From Rhizobiaceae bacterium (lineage in GTDB: Bacteria; Pseudomonadota; Alphaproteobacteria; Rhizobiales; Rhizobiaceae): a DNA stretch of 64,000 nt. Position 1 is the first letter of the stretch. The number at the start of each line of letters is the position of its first letter. Below, in pieces: positions 22,589-32,458 of this stretch. The stretch lies in NCBI GenBank assembly GCA_023953835.1, contig JAMLJB010000001.1, forward strand, positions 1,860,001 through 1,924,000. Direction: 5' to 3'. Below the pieces are notes generated by a model, which was not told where the DNA came from, searched no databases, and saw only the letters and a program-made list of their open reading frames with translations. The translations under genes and the position numbers were made by a program.

Positions 22589-25162
22589 ATGACACCAGTT
22601 CCAATCGTTCGCGTGACCGGAGTTGAAAACCTGCTTCCAGACGGGGACATTCTCCATGCGGAGCGATCAAATCGGCCTTTGGCAGCCGCCGGTGCAACCG
22701 CACCGGGAAGGCGGTGGCCGCAGGTGCTGCATTCGCTGTTTGCCGGACTGGCGCTGCTTGCGACGGCTTTGCTGGGATTGCTTGCCGATGTTCATGCGGC
22801 AGCGGGACAGGAGCCGTCCGGCGAGCAGGCCACGCCGCCTGCAGCATCGACCGGCGAAGTGAACGAAACCGGCGTGCGCGACCTTTATCTGGAGGTGTTC
22901 ATCAATGGCAAATCCACGAACCTGATCGGCCATTTCGTCGAGCTGCCAGACGGTGAGCTGGTGGTGGAGCCGGACGAACTGACGGAGGTCGGGATCAAGC
23001 CGATGGACACGGCGATCAATGAGGACGGGTTCGTGGTCCTTAGCCGGCTGTCCGCGCTGACTTACCGCATGGATGAGACTAGCCAGAGGCTCGACTTCGA
23101 GACCGGCGCCGATGGGCGGGCCACGCATGTCCTCGACCTGAAGGATGACGAGCCAGATAAAAGGCCCGGCGCTGCGTCCAGCTTCGGCTCGGTCGTGAAC
23201 TATTCGCTTTTCGCCGCCACGAACAATTTGCAGGAGGCGGATGAGACAGGGATTCTTTCCGGCGTGTCGGGGAATTTCGATGCGCGTGTTTTCTCACCCT
23301 ACGGCGTGCTCGAGAACAGCTTTGTCGCCTCCTATACCGATGGCCCGATGCGCGGCCTCACGCGAGGCGCGACGACATGGAGCTACGCGGACACCAAGCG
23401 GGCGGTTTCCTACCGTGCGGGCGACATTGTCTCTGGCGGCCTGTCATGGACGCGTCCGGTCTATCTGGGAGGGGTGCAGGTCGAGAGGAATTTCGGCCTG
23501 AGGCCGGACCTCGTCACCTTGCCGATGCCGAGTTTCAAGGGCAGCGCGGCTGTTCCATCCACCATCCAGGTTTTTACGCAGAACGCGATGACCTATTCGG
23601 GCTCGCTGGACGAAGGGCCTTTTGAAATCAACAACATGCCGGTCTATGCGGGGGCTGGCGAAGCGCGTGTGATCCTGACGGACAGCCTTGGCCGCGAGAC
23701 CGAAGCGAGCCTTCCCTTTTTCATTTCGAGCGAGATGCTGGCAAAGGGTTTGTGGGATTTTTCGGCGGAGGTCGGCTTTCCCAAGCGCGATACGGGCCTC
23801 GAATCGTTCAACTATGACGGCGACATATACGGCGTGGCCAGCGCCCGATACGGCCTGTCGAACCGCCTCACTCTGGAAGGCCACACGGAAATCGGCCAGA
23901 ACCTGCTCAACGGCGGTCTGGGCGCGACGTTTCCGCTGTTCCAGTTCGGCTCGATGTCGCTTGCGGGCGCAGGCAGCTACAGCGACGGAGAGGTCGGCAC
24001 ATTGGCGAGCGCAAGCATCGAACTGGCCTACAGGGATTGGAACGTGATGGGCAGGGTGCAGCGCACCTTCGGGTCCTACAAGGACATCGCCTCCCTTACG
24101 GCAACCTCGCAGTCGGAGACCTATGGCACCGAGCAGGTGTTCGACAGCCCCGACACGCCGCGAACGGTGATTCAGGCCGCGCTCGGCATTCCGAGCCCGA
24201 TCGATTTTTCCAGCCTGAGCCTCGCATACACCCAGATCGAGACGGACGATGGAGAGGACAGCCGCATCGTCAGCCTCTCGTCGACCCATCAATTGATGGG
24301 CAAATATTCGCTCTATGCATCCGCCTTTGTCGATCTCGACCAGGATGACCAGTTTGGCGTCTATGCGGGTGTGTCCTTCCCCTTGGGCCAGGACATGAAT
24401 TCGGAGTTCTACATGGAAAGCGGTTCGGACAACACCGACGTCGGCGCCGAGGTTTCGAAGTCCGAAAAGAATGAGATCGGCAGCTATGGTTGGCGCATCA
24501 GGGCAGTTCAGGGCGAGAGTGAGGTGCGCGAAGCGACGGGAAGCTATCGTACGCGCTGGGGGCGGGCCGAGGCCGGTATCGATCAGGGCGATGGCCAGAT
24601 GCGCGCCACCGCCGAGTTTGACGGCGCGGTCGCCATGGTCGGTTCGGACGTCTTTGCGAGCGGTCGCATAGACGATGCGTTCGCAGCCATCGATGTCGGC
24701 GCGCCGGGCGTCGAAGTGTTTCATCAGAATCGCCTTGTCGGCAAGTCCGACTATCGCGGCAAAATGCTGGTCCCGGACATGGTGTCGAATGAAAAGAACA
24801 CCATCGCCATCAATCCCGACGGGCTGCCGATCGATGCCCAAATCTCCGCCACAAAGACCATTGTCGTGCCTGCCTGGAAGAGCGGCGTGCATGTCGATTT
24901 CGGTGTGGCCGAGAATGTCGGCGCGGCCATCGTGACGCTGGTGGACGAAGAGGGCAGTCCTTTGGAAGTGGGGCTGGGTGGCCAGCTTGAGGGCGGCGAC
25001 GACTTCATCATCGGCTATGACGGGCAGGCCTATCTGTCCGGCCTGCACGAGACGAACAGGGTCACGGTGCGTACGGGCTATGAGCAGAGCTGCACCGCGA
25101 CGTTCGGGTTTACGCCGTCGAAAGACGAACAATCCGCGATTGAGAACGTCGTTTGCAGGTAG
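22589..25162 (+). CDS. Outer-membrane fimbrial usher (CsuD-like)
   Basis: An 857-residue usher. An N-terminal domain (YLEVFINGKSTNLIGHFVEL) recognises chaperone-subunit complexes; the central part is a large beta-barrel with plug; the C-terminal domains include IDVGAPGVEVFHQNRLVGKS. The hydrophobic signal segment (LFAGLALLATALLGLLADVH) begins only at about residue 51, so the ATG at 22589 gives an unusually long leader; an internal GTG near 22724 is an alternative start but lacks a basic n-region. It spans the gap between chaperone and tip protein, which begins 8 bases downstream. Confidence 0.9.
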   Translation: MTPVPIVRVTGVENLLPDGDILHAERSNRPLAAAGATAPGRRWPQVLHSLFAGLALLATALLGLLADVHAAAGQEPSGEQATPPAASTGEVNETGVRDLYLEVFINGKSTNLIGHFVELPDGELVVEPDELTEVGIKPMDTAINEDGFVVLSRLSALTYRMDETSQRLDFETGADGRATHVLDLKDDEPDKRPGAASSFGSVVNYSLFAATNNLQEADETGILSGVSGNFDARVFSPYGVLENSFVASYTDGPMRGLTRGATTWSYADTKRAVSYRAGDIVSGGLSWTRPVYLGGVQVERNFGLRPDLVTLPMPSFKGSAAVPSTIQVFTQNAMTYSGSLDEGPFEINNMPVYAGAGEARVILTDSLGRETEASLPFFISSEMLAKGLWDFSAEVGFPKRDTGLESFNYDGDIYGVASARYGLSNRLTLEGHTEIGQNLLNGGLGATFPLFQFGSMSLAGAGSYSDGEVGTLASASIELAYRDWNVMGRVQRTFGSYKDIASLTATSQSETYGTEQVFDSPDTPRTVIQAALGIPSPIDFSSLSLAYTQIETDDGEDSRIVSLSSTHQLMGKYSLYASAFVDLDQDDQFGVYAGVSFPLGQDMNSEFYMESGSDNTDVGAEVSKSEKNEIGSYGWRIRAVQGESEVREATGSYRTRWGRAEAGIDQGDGQMRATAEFDGAVAMVGSDVFASGRIDDAFAAIDVGAPGVEVFHQNRLVGKSDYRGKMLVPDMVSNEKNTIAINPDGLPIDAQISATKTIVVPAWKSGVHVDFGVAENVGAAIVTLVDEEGSPLEVGLGGQLEGGDDFIIGYDGQAYLSGLHETNRVTVRTGYEQSCTATFGFTPSKDEQSAIENVVCR

Positions 25163-25169
25163 GTGCGAA

Positions 25170-26141
25170 ATGAAACTCCCCGGCGTCAACACCTGTCCAC
25201 TCGTCGCGCGGCTGGTCGCTGCGCTGTTTGCGATCGGTCTGTCGACTGCGTGCGCATCAGCGCAAAGCTGCAACTTCACCTTTCAGGATGTGAATTTCGG
25301 TGACGTGACGGATGCGGCGACCGACATCACCTCTTCATTCACGGGAGATTGCACGGGAACGTCGGGGCGAACGATCGTGATATGCCCGAGTATCGGCAGC
25401 GGTTCAGGAGGTGTTACGACCGGCAATCCCCGCTTGCTCAAGTCGACCTCGGGGTCGGATACGGTAGACTACCAGCTTTATTCCGATGCGAGCCGGTCGA
25501 TCATCTGGGGGTCGGCGCTCTGGGGCAACCCGCAACGGCCTCCGATGATATTGGCGACCTTGAACGGCGGCGGATATGCATCGATTTCGCGCACGATCTT
25601 TTCACGCTATTTTGCCGGCCAGGCGACGGTGGTTCCTGCAACATACAATTCGAATTTCACGGGGGCCGATGGTCGGATCAACTACAAATATTACAACAAT
25701 GAGCTCGATTGCAGCGATGTTTCGGGATGGAAGACGGATTCGGATTCATTCAACATCAAGGCGCAGCGTGACCGATACTGCGAAGTTTCCTCGACGGACG
25801 TCAATTTCGGGTCGGTGAGCAGCCTCAGCAGCACAATCAACGGGCAGGGCTCTCTGTCGATCAAATGCACGCCGACCACGACATACAGGATAAGGCTTCT
25901 GAACGGGCAGAACTACTCGGGCGGCAAGCGGAGAATGCGCCTCAATTCGCAATATGTTCAGTACGAGCTTTACAGTGATGTCCAACGCACATCGCGATGG
26001 GGCAACAATGACAGCCAGGACGTGAGCGCGACCGGCACGGGTTTCAATCAGAGCTTTCCGGTCTACGGTCAGGTGCCCGCGCAGACCACGCCGAACTTCG
26101 GGACCTATACCGACATCGTCGTCGTCAACGTCATTTATTGA
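25170..26141 (+). CDS. Two-domain spore coat U protein (CsuE-like tip adhesin)
   Basis: A 323-residue exported protein (signal ALFAIGLSTACASAQ) with two SCPU domains in tandem. The first, about residues 30-185, is longer and contains CNFTFQDVNFGDVTDAATDI and extra loops; the second, about 195-323, resembles a pilin (YCEVSSTDVNFGSVSSLSST, end IVVVNVIY). This layout is that of CsuE, where the distal domain carries the adhesive loops and the proximal domain joins the fibre. The ATG at 25170 follows AGGTAGG. Its 3' end overlaps the convergent AI-2E family gene by 7 bases. Confidence 0.85.
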   Translation: MKLPGVNTCPLVARLVAALFAIGLSTACASAQSCNFTFQDVNFGDVTDAATDITSSFTGDCTGTSGRTIVICPSIGSGSGGVTTGNPRLLKSTSGSDTVDYQLYSDASRSIIWGSALWGNPQRPPMILATLNGGGYASISRTIFSRYFAGQATVVPATYNSNFTGADGRINYKYYNNELDCSDVSGWKTDSDSFNIKAQRDRYCEVSSTDVNFGSVSSLSSTINGQGSLSIKCTPTTTYRIRLLNGQNYSGGKRRMRLNSQYVQYELYSDVQRTSRWGNNDSQDVSATGTGFNQSFPVYGQVPAQTTPNFGTYTDIVVVNVIY

Positions 26142-27193
26142 GCCTCGGCCTTGTCGCTGCCGAACAATTGGGCAAGCCATGCGCTCGAAGGATGCTGTGC
26201 GCAGAAGGCGAGGATCGCAATGCTGATCGGCACGCCGATGAACGCGCCGAATATGCCCCACACATAGGCCCAGAAGAATACCGAAAACAGCACGATCAGC
26301 GGAGACATGGACAGCGCCGAACCCGAAACGCGCGGTTCGACATAGCTGCCGATCACCGACTGGATGAGGTTGAGGCAGATGAACACCCCGGCGACTGACT
26401 CCCAATTGTCGAATTGGGTCATGGCGAAGAGCGTCGGTAAAAGCGTCGCGATAAGCGGCCCGAGAAAGGGAATATAGTTCAGCACGAATGCGATGAAGCC
26501 CCATTCCTCCGCCAGCGACAGGCCGATCGCACGGGCGAACAACCAGACGAGCAATCCTGTGAGCAGGCTCATGGCGGTGCGCACCAGCATGTAACGAAGG
26601 ATCTTTTCGGAGGTAAGCCGGCTTCCGGCAAGCAGCACGCCGGCGACCGTCCGGTTTTTCAGGCCCTTGGCGCGCCGCGCGAAAGGCTCGACCTCCATGA
26701 GACCCAGCAGGACGTAGACCAGCGTCACGAACCAGAACGTGATGGTCGTGTTCAAGCGTCCGCTGAGGCTCTGTACTGTGCGCAGCATCCATGTCGCGCT
26801 GAAATTGTCCGACCACAGGACGGCTACTGCAATGCCGTGCGCCTCCAGCCATAGGCGGATCTGGTCGTAGATCTGCTGGAAGCGCGCCGCGTCGGAGATC
26901 AGCCAGCGACCGACCCGTCCGAACGCCCAGGCGACGAGCGAGGCAAAGCCGAGAACGACAAGAACGACGCCAAGAAAGGTAAGCGCCAGAGCGAGCGCCC
27001 TTGGCATTGCCTCCTGCATGCGGCGTTGCACGGGCCATGCCAGTGCGATGATGAAAAGCGCGAAGGCGAGCGGCGCGAAAACCGAGCCTGCAATGCGCAT
27101 AACCGCGACAAACAGGATCGTCGCGATCAGCACCAGCGCCAGTTGGGCGGATTTCATTCCCGCTGCCTGAATCTGCCCCGGATTTTCCCGCAT
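26135..27193 (-). CDS. AI-2E family transporter (PerM/YdiK type)
   Basis: A 352-residue integral membrane protein with about eight transmembrane segments (ALVLIATILFVAVMRIAGSV, ALALALTFLGVVLVVLGFAS, MSPLIVLFSVFFWAYVWGIF). The family motif near the C-terminal half is FIAFVLNYIPFLGPLIATLL, followed by GIFGAFIGVPISIAILAF. Members are variously linked to autoinducer-2 or to sodium/proton export; substrate unknown. The start ATG directly abuts the stop of the amidohydrolase gene, so the two are probably co-transcribed. Confidence 0.85.
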   Translation of the reverse strand: MRENPGQIQAAGMKSAQLALVLIATILFVAVMRIAGSVFAPLAFALFIIALAWPVQRRMQEAMPRALALALTFLGVVLVVLGFASLVAWAFGRVGRWLISDAARFQQIYDQIRLWLEAHGIAVAVLWSDNFSATWMLRTVQSLSGRLNTTITFWFVTLVYVLLGLMEVEPFARRAKGLKNRTVAGVLLAGSRLTSEKILRYMLVRTAMSLLTGLLVWLFARAIGLSLAEEWGFIAFVLNYIPFLGPLIATLLPTLFAMTQFDNWESVAGVFICLNLIQSVIGSYVEPRVSGSALSMSPLIVLFSVFFWAYVWGIFGAFIGVPISIAILAFCAQHPSSAWLAQLFGSDKAEAQ

Positions 27194-28636
27194 TCAGAGC
27201 GTGTTCTTGTGTACGACGCCATCCTTCATGATGACGGCGAAGTTCTTTCCGGGGTCTTCGATGAGCCGGATGTCGTCCAGCGGATTGCCGTCAACGACCA
27301 GAAGGTCGGCGAAGGCGTCCTTCTCGATGACGCCCAGCTTGCCGGGGTAGGGATTGCGCAGGTTCGAGAGCGCAAGCAGTTCCCCGTTGACCGATGTCGC
27401 CATGCGAAGGGCCTCTGCATTGCTGTACCAGTTGGACAGATGCGTCAGCATGAAGTTCTGGCGCGGGGTCAGGGCAGGCGAGAACAGGACGTCCGACCCC
27501 CATGCGGTCTTGATGCCGTATTTCTTGACGAAGCCGTAAACGCGCGGCGTGGCTGCGAAAAGCTGCCGGGCGCGCTCGGCGCTGGGGCCGCTTTGCGCGG
27601 CAACATCGTCGTTGCTGAGAAATGGCTGCATGCTCAGCCAGACGTCTTTTTCCGCGATCATGCGCGCGGTTTCCTCGTCCATCAGATGGGCGTGTTCGAT
27701 GCAGGTGGCTCCAGCCTTCAATGCGCGCTGCACGGTGTTCGGAGCGTAGGCATGAACCGTCACATAGGTATTCCAGTCGCGCGCCACCTCGACGCCTGCG
27801 CGGATCTCGTCTTCGCTAAAGGTGGAAATGTCGAGCGGGCTGCGCGGGGACGAAACGCCGCCGCCACCGACCAGCTTGACCTGCGACGCGCCCTGCAGCA
27901 ATTGCTCGCGAATCCTCATTTTGAGGTCGCCTTCGCTGTCGGCGATGGCCGAACTGCCCATCCTTTCGCTCAGGCTCAACTGTCCGGCGTCGCGGGGGAT
28001 GTCATATGGCATCCGCAGATCGCCATGCCCGCCGGATGTGGTGATCATCGCGCCTGACGGATAGATGCGCGGCCCCGGGATGATGCCGGTATCGATTGCC
28101 TGCTTGAAGGAGAATACCGGGCTGCCGAGGTCGCGTACGGTCGTGAAACCGCGCATCAGCGTGCGCTCGGCCTCGGCGGTGGAGGTCGTGAAAACCAGGC
28201 CAAGATCGCCTGTCATCAGAATGTTCAGCGGTACGGCGGCATAGAGCGTATGCCAATGCGCATCGATAAGGCCGGGCATCAGAACGCGGTCGCCGCAATC
28301 GATGACACGCGCGTCGGCGGGCGGTTGCGCATTCGTCGTGTCGATCGCGGCGATTCGGCTTCCTTCGATCAGCACCTGCGCGCCCGTTTGCAGCGTGTTG
28401 GAAAGGCCATCGAATATGCGCGCATTGGTGAGCGCGATTTTCGACGGCGGTTCCGCCGCCTGCGCGTAGCTGCGCCGCGAGCCTGCCCCGACAGCCGCCG
28501 ACGCGGCGAGCCCGGCCAGAAAGCTTCTTCGCGAGAATGCGTCGAGGCGTCTTGAAGCTGCCTGCAATTCGGGACTGTGGCATGCACAGCCAAGCCCATG
28601 GACGAGATGCTGGTACTTTCCGCCAATTCTCAGCAT
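27194..28636 (-). CDS. Tat-exported amidohydrolase family protein (imidazolonepropionase/prolidase-like)
   Basis: A 480-residue metal-dependent hydrolase. Metal ligands are visible in MPGLIDAHWHTLYAAV (H-x-H), VKLVGGGGVSSP (lysine), VTVHAYAPNTV and IEHAHLMDEE (histidines) and TAWGSDVLFSP (aspartate). The N-terminus is odd: about 34 residues including GLGCACHSPEL precede the twin-arginine signal SRRSFLAGLAASAAVG. The ATG at 28636 is preceded by GAGGGAG. Family members cleave proline dipeptides, imidazolonepropionate or related cyclic amides; the substrate here is unknown. It is followed directly by the AI-2E family gene. Confidence 0.85.
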   Translation of the reverse strand: MLRIGGKYQHLVHGLGCACHSPELQAASRRLDAFSRRSFLAGLAASAAVGAGSRRSYAQAAEPPSKIALTNARIFDGLSNTLQTGAQVLIEGSRIAAIDTTNAQPPADARVIDCGDRVLMPGLIDAHWHTLYAAVPLNILMTGDLGLVFTTSTAEAERTLMRGFTTVRDLGSPVFSFKQAIDTGIIPGPRIYPSGAMITTSGGHGDLRMPYDIPRDAGQLSLSERMGSSAIADSEGDLKMRIREQLLQGASQVKLVGGGGVSSPRSPLDISTFSEDEIRAGVEVARDWNTYVTVHAYAPNTVQRALKAGATCIEHAHLMDEETARMIAEKDVWLSMQPFLSNDDVAAQSGPSAERARQLFAATPRVYGFVKKYGIKTAWGSDVLFSPALTPRQNFMLTHLSNWYSNAEALRMATSVNGELLALSNLRNPYPGKLGVIEKDAFADLLVVDGNPLDDIRLIEDPGKNFAVIMKDGVVHKNTL

Positions 28637-28714
28637 GGTCGACTCCCTCTCGCATGCATGCCGGATGGTAGCATCGCACACCCCATCCATCCACCGCGAA
28701 GGTGCATTGTTCTC

Positions 28715-30673
28715 CTACGATGCCGAACCGGATTTATTCGCTTCGATCGCTTTCATCGTTTCCGGCACGTCCGAAATCGGAACCGGCTTCGAATACAGAA
28801 ATCCTTGCGCAAGCTTGCAGCCGAGCTTCAAGAGGAGCGCCGCACTTTCCCGTGTCTCGACGCCTTCCGCCGAGACCTTGATGCCAAGCGCCTTGCCAAG
28901 GTCGATGATGGATTTGACCAACTGGGCGTCATCCAGCGATGTGGGCGAGCCGATAACGAACTCCTTGTCGATCTTGATCTTCGTTATCCAGCCGTTCTTG
29001 ATCGAGGAGAATGTCGAGAAGCCTGTTCCGAAATCGTCGAGCGCGATTGAGACCCCTGCATCCGCAAGGTTTTTCAGCTTGTCGTTCACCCGAGCATAGT
29101 CAAGCGAGGATTCCTCGGTGATCTCGATTTCAAACTGCTTTGCGGAAAGCCCCCGGCGCTGCAACTCCTCCAATATCGCCTTCTGCGTATCCGTCGCCTC
29201 CAGTTCCAGCGGCGAAAGGTTCATCGCGACCCAGACCTTTGGATAGCCGGTTCTGTCCAGGCGTTCGAGAAGATCGCAACAATTGGCGAAGACCATCTCC
29301 GTGATCGAGGGTAGCGAGCCCGTCTCGCGCGCGGCGGCGATGATCTCTGGCGGCGGAATGGGTCCGTGGGTCGGATGAACCCAACGCAGCAGGGCTTCGA
29401 AGCCGGCTACGGTGCTGTTCTCCATGTTGACGACGGGCTGGAACCAGGCCGTGAGATGTTTCGAGGCGATTGCGCTCGGGATTTCCCGCTGGATGTCCTG
29501 GCGGCGCTCAAGCTCGCCACGCAGCTTCTCGTCGAATATGTAAAAGGCATTCGTGCCGCGCGCCTTTGCAGCATAAAGCGCGACATCCGCATGCAGCAGC
29601 ATCGATCTCAGGTCGAGGTCCCCTGTCTTGTAAACACCGATGCAGGCCCCGATGCGGGAGGCCGGGGCCTGGGGAAAGGGGTTCGTCAGCGACCCGATCA
29701 GGTTCTGAAGCTCGCTATCGCCGATATCTGTGCCTTCACCGATCTTGTGAACCACTGCAAATTCGTCGCCGCCAACGCGTGCGATGATGGCGTTGGACGG
29801 CGCCCAGCGCGATATCCTGCGGGCGACATCGACCAGAATCTGGTCTCCGATCCAATGTCCATAGATGTCATTGATCGCTTTGAAACCATCGAGATCGATC
29901 GCCAGTACCGCAACGGTTGCTCCATCGTTGCGAATAGTCGTGAGTGCGTGTTCGAAACCTCGTCGGTTCAGGAGGCCGGTCAGCGGGTCCTCGCGGGAGC
30001 TTCGTTCCATGTCCTGCGCGAAAAGCTCCGCTTTTCGCCTCAGGCGACTCAGTTCCAGAAAGCGCTCCTCCGTCGTGTTCGCGCTGCGAAAGAGCCCAAG
30101 GAAGAAGAGACAGACCGCGAAAGCGAGTGCGCAACTTTCAAACGTTCCGCGCCAGACGAGCGCACTCGCGGAAATGACAAGGGGCGGGGCGATGAAGTTG
30201 ACCGACAGGGAGGCGCATGACCCCCCATAGGTCACCGCGCCCGCACAGATGCCGGCGAGAATGATGATGTGGAAGGTTGAGCCGGGCTGCGTGAAACCAT
30301 TGGTGAGCACGGCGAGATAGGACCAGCAGAAACCGGAAATCAGCGCCAGCACTTTCAGTTGGTCAAGCTGGCGATGCGGCCTTGTTCCGATAGGTCCCGA
30401 CGCGAGCGCGAGGCGCGCGCCGTTCACGAGATTGACGCAGGTGAACCAGAGCAGCGAATTCCAGCCGTGGCCCGTTCTGTGCTCCATGGACAGAATGAGG
30501 AGCGACAGGGCGGCACTGATCGGCATGGATATCCAAAGCCCGGATCGGGCTTCGGCCAGTTGATCCTCGACGATCTGCGTTTCGAGGATTTCCGACTGGG
30601 GCGTGGCGTTCTCCAGAGAGATGGGACGGCTTTTTGCCAGAACCTGTGCTGGACCGTTGTCCGGCCCGGTCAC
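28715..30673 (-). CDS. Membrane-bound GGDEF-EAL cyclic-di-GMP protein
   Basis: A 652-residue protein. Residues about 45-200 form several membrane segments (SAALSLLILSM, ALAFAVCLFFLGLF); then a GGDEF domain with intact RVGGDEFAVVHK and DPLTGLLNRRGF, and an EAL domain with GFEALLRWVHP, AMNLSP, ITEES, LDDFGTGFSTFSS and SAEGVETRES. All the usual catalytic residues of both domains are present, so it could both make and break c-di-GMP; one activity often dominates in such hybrids. It stands alone, with no sensor domain other than the membrane region. A link to the nearby Csu-like pilus is possible but only by proximity. Confidence 0.93.
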   Translation of the reverse strand: MTGPDNGPAQVLAKSRPISLENATPQSEILETQIVEDQLAEARSGLWISMPISAALSLLILSMEHRTGHGWNSLLWFTCVNLVNGARLALASGPIGTRPHRQLDQLKVLALISGFCWSYLAVLTNGFTQPGSTFHIIILAGICAGAVTYGGSCASLSVNFIAPPLVISASALVWRGTFESCALAFAVCLFFLGLFRSANTTEERFLELSRLRRKAELFAQDMERSSREDPLTGLLNRRGFEHALTTIRNDGATVAVLAIDLDGFKAINDIYGHWIGDQILVDVARRISRWAPSNAIIARVGGDEFAVVHKIGEGTDIGDSELQNLIGSLTNPFPQAPASRIGACIGVYKTGDLDLRSMLLHADVALYAAKARGTNAFYIFDEKLRGELERRQDIQREIPSAIASKHLTAWFQPVVNMENSTVAGFEALLRWVHPTHGPIPPPEIIAAARETGSLPSITEMVFANCCDLLERLDRTGYPKVWVAMNLSPLELEATDTQKAILEELQRRGLSAKQFEIEITEESSLDYARVNDKLKNLADAGVSIALDDFGTGFSTFSSIKNGWITKIKIDKEFVIGSPTSLDDAQLVKSIIDLGKALGIKVSAEGVETRESAALLLKLGCKLAQGFLYSKPVPISDVPETMKAIEANKSGSAS

Positions 30674-30883
30674 GGCTTTTCAAAGCCTTCTTCAACTCCC
30701 GGGGTGAACGTAGCCCTTCCAATAACTGCTTGCAGGGTCATTGCTTTTTGCCAGTCTCAACAAAAATGGCCCATGCATGAATGGGCTGCACTCCGCGTCA
30801 CGACCGTGCAAAGTGATCGACCCCGGTTTCGTTTCGGTAAACGCATATGCAGTATTATGCGCATGGTGAAGCGCACCTTACAT

Positions 30884-31069
30884 TCAGTGCGCCTTCCAAA
30901 CCATGCTGTTGCCGAACGCCGCGAGGCTGCGTTTCAGAATTGTGGCTTCCCGGATAATTGAGGACCTGTTCGGACCGACGAGTTCTATTATTTCCCGTAT
31001 TTCCTTCTCGCTGAGCCCGGTGCTCTCGGCGAGGTCCGTTACCTGATCCCGGTCTATCGATGTGGACAT
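30884..31069 (-). CDS. Small DUF3606-like protein
   Basis: A 61-residue protein, MSTSIDRDQVTDLAESTGLS followed by a helical segment with EKEIREIIELVGPNRSSIIR. This resembles the short DUF3606 proteins common in Hyphomicrobiales, which end in a G-L-S-x-E-x-A-x-x-L-I-x-x-x-G-x-N-R pattern. The ATG at 31067-31069 has AGGAGG nearby, which supports it over a longer frame starting at 31171. Function unknown; such proteins are often stationary-phase or stress induced. Confidence 0.6.
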   Translation of the reverse strand: MSTSIDRDQVTDLAESTGLSEKEIREIIELVGPNRSSIIREATILKRSLAAFGNSMVWKAH

Positions 31070-31224
31070 GGCGTGCCCTCCTCGATCTCTGACATCGGAG
31101 TGTAATTCGCGAGCCAAGAAATCGTTGCATCCCTTCTCGGGCAGGATGCACGGTTGCTCCGTCCCCGCCATTTGTCGGCGGCACGTACGCCATCTCCGCC
31201 GACATACCGGACTCGTGGATCGTC

Positions 31225-32331
31225 CTAGAAGCTGCGCTCGATGCGCAGCATTCCGCCAAGGCCGTCGCCGCCCGGTTCATTGTGGCCAGCGCCGTCCGCA
31301 AGGTCGAGATCGGAATAGGTGACTTCAGGAATGATGTGCAGGTCCTTGACCAGCTCATAGTCGACATCCGCGACGAGCGCCCATTGTGCGTCGCCGATAT
31401 AGTCGCCGCCGTCGGTATAGGAGCCCTGGAAGTTGAAGCTTGCCTTGTCGGTGAACTGGTAAGTGCCGCCGACCCAGGCTGCCCAGTCGCCCGCCCAGGT
31501 CTTGTAGTTGTTGAAATTGCCATAGTCGCCAAGGCTGTCGTCCGTGGAACCCCACGCGGCCATGGCAAAGACCGAGAACTGCTCGTTTATGGTGATATCG
31601 AGACGGCCCTTTATGGCGACTTCTTCGATGACGCTGTCATAGCCGCCGGTCAGGCTCACTCCGCCCCAGTCGCCCGTATATTTCGCGGCGGCGACCACAT
31701 GCGGCATGTAGCTGTCGATTTCATAGTCGGAGCCGGCCTCGCCGGTTTCGAGCGAAAGGATCGCGCTGAACCCGTTCCCCGCATCGTAGGTGTAGCTGAC
31801 GAGGTTGGTTTCGAACGGCCCATAGGGGATGATGTCGTCGGCGATTATGCTGCCGGCATAATCGGAGAAGGTTCCGAAAGCGGATTCATCCTTGCCGACC
31901 CGGAAGCCGCCGAGCTGGATCCACATGAAGTAGGCCTCGACGCTCGTTCCTTCACCGTTCACATAGTTGAACTTGGTCTCGGTATAGGTCGAAAGCGTGC
32001 CGAGTTCCGTTTCGGTTCCGGTCCATGTCTGGAAGGAAAACCGGCCTTCCTTGTAGTAGGTGTCGTTCGTGCCGCCGTCGGTATGATCGATGGTCTGACG
32101 GCCTCCATAGGGGCCGTCGCCCACGCCGATATCGTAGCGGACATAGCCGCCGATGCGCAGGCAGGTTTCCGTTCCGGGAATGTAGAAATAGCCGGTGCCG
32201 TATGTGTCGCAAACGCGCACATATTCCATCGGTTCAGGTTCGGCCACGACTTCAACCGCGTCGGCGGCAAACGCCGCCGGCATGGCTGCAAAGGCTGCGG
32301 CAGATCCCAAAAGCACGGCCCGAATATTCAT
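31225..32331 (-). CDS. Outer-membrane porin (Omp2 type)
   Basis: A 368-residue porin of the alphaproteobacterial porin subclass. The signal peptide is NIRAVLLGSAAAFAAMPAAFA; the mature start VEPEPMEYVRVCDTYGTGYF-like region (residues ~34-52) and ETCLRIGGYVRYDIGVGDG contain the two conserved cysteines of the family. The remainder is a 16-stranded barrel pattern of alternating residues, ending in LGGMLRIERSF with the terminal Phe needed for outer-membrane assembly. ATG at 32329-32331 is preceded by AGGTGGG. It lies alone between the DUF3606-like gene and the RND operon. Confidence 0.9.
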   Translation of the reverse strand: MNIRAVLLGSAAAFAAMPAAFAADAVEVVAEPEPMEYVRVCDTYGTGYFYIPGTETCLRIGGYVRYDIGVGDGPYGGRQTIDHTDGGTNDTYYKEGRFSFQTWTGTETELGTLSTYTETKFNYVNGEGTSVEAYFMWIQLGGFRVGKDESAFGTFSDYAGSIIADDIIPYGPFETNLVSYTYDAGNGFSAILSLETGEAGSDYEIDSYMPHVVAAAKYTGDWGGVSLTGGYDSVIEEVAIKGRLDITINEQFSVFAMAAWGSTDDSLGDYGNFNNYKTWAGDWAAWVGGTYQFTDKASFNFQGSYTDGGDYIGDAQWALVADVDYELVKDLHIIPEVTYSDLDLADGAGHNEPGGDGLGGMLRIERSF

Positions 32332-32458
32332 GTCCCACCTCAAGCTCACATAAGCGTGATCAAAGCTATGCGCCTTAAACTGGACTTCGACAATAAGGTT
32401 TTATCCCGGTCGAATTGAATGGTCCGCGCCGTTGCCGAATCACAACAGGCGCGTCCCT

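Noticed and set aside
23444..25279. A 611-codon open frame antisense to the usher
   Set aside because: Shadow of the usher gene; no recognisable domain and no ribosome-binding site.
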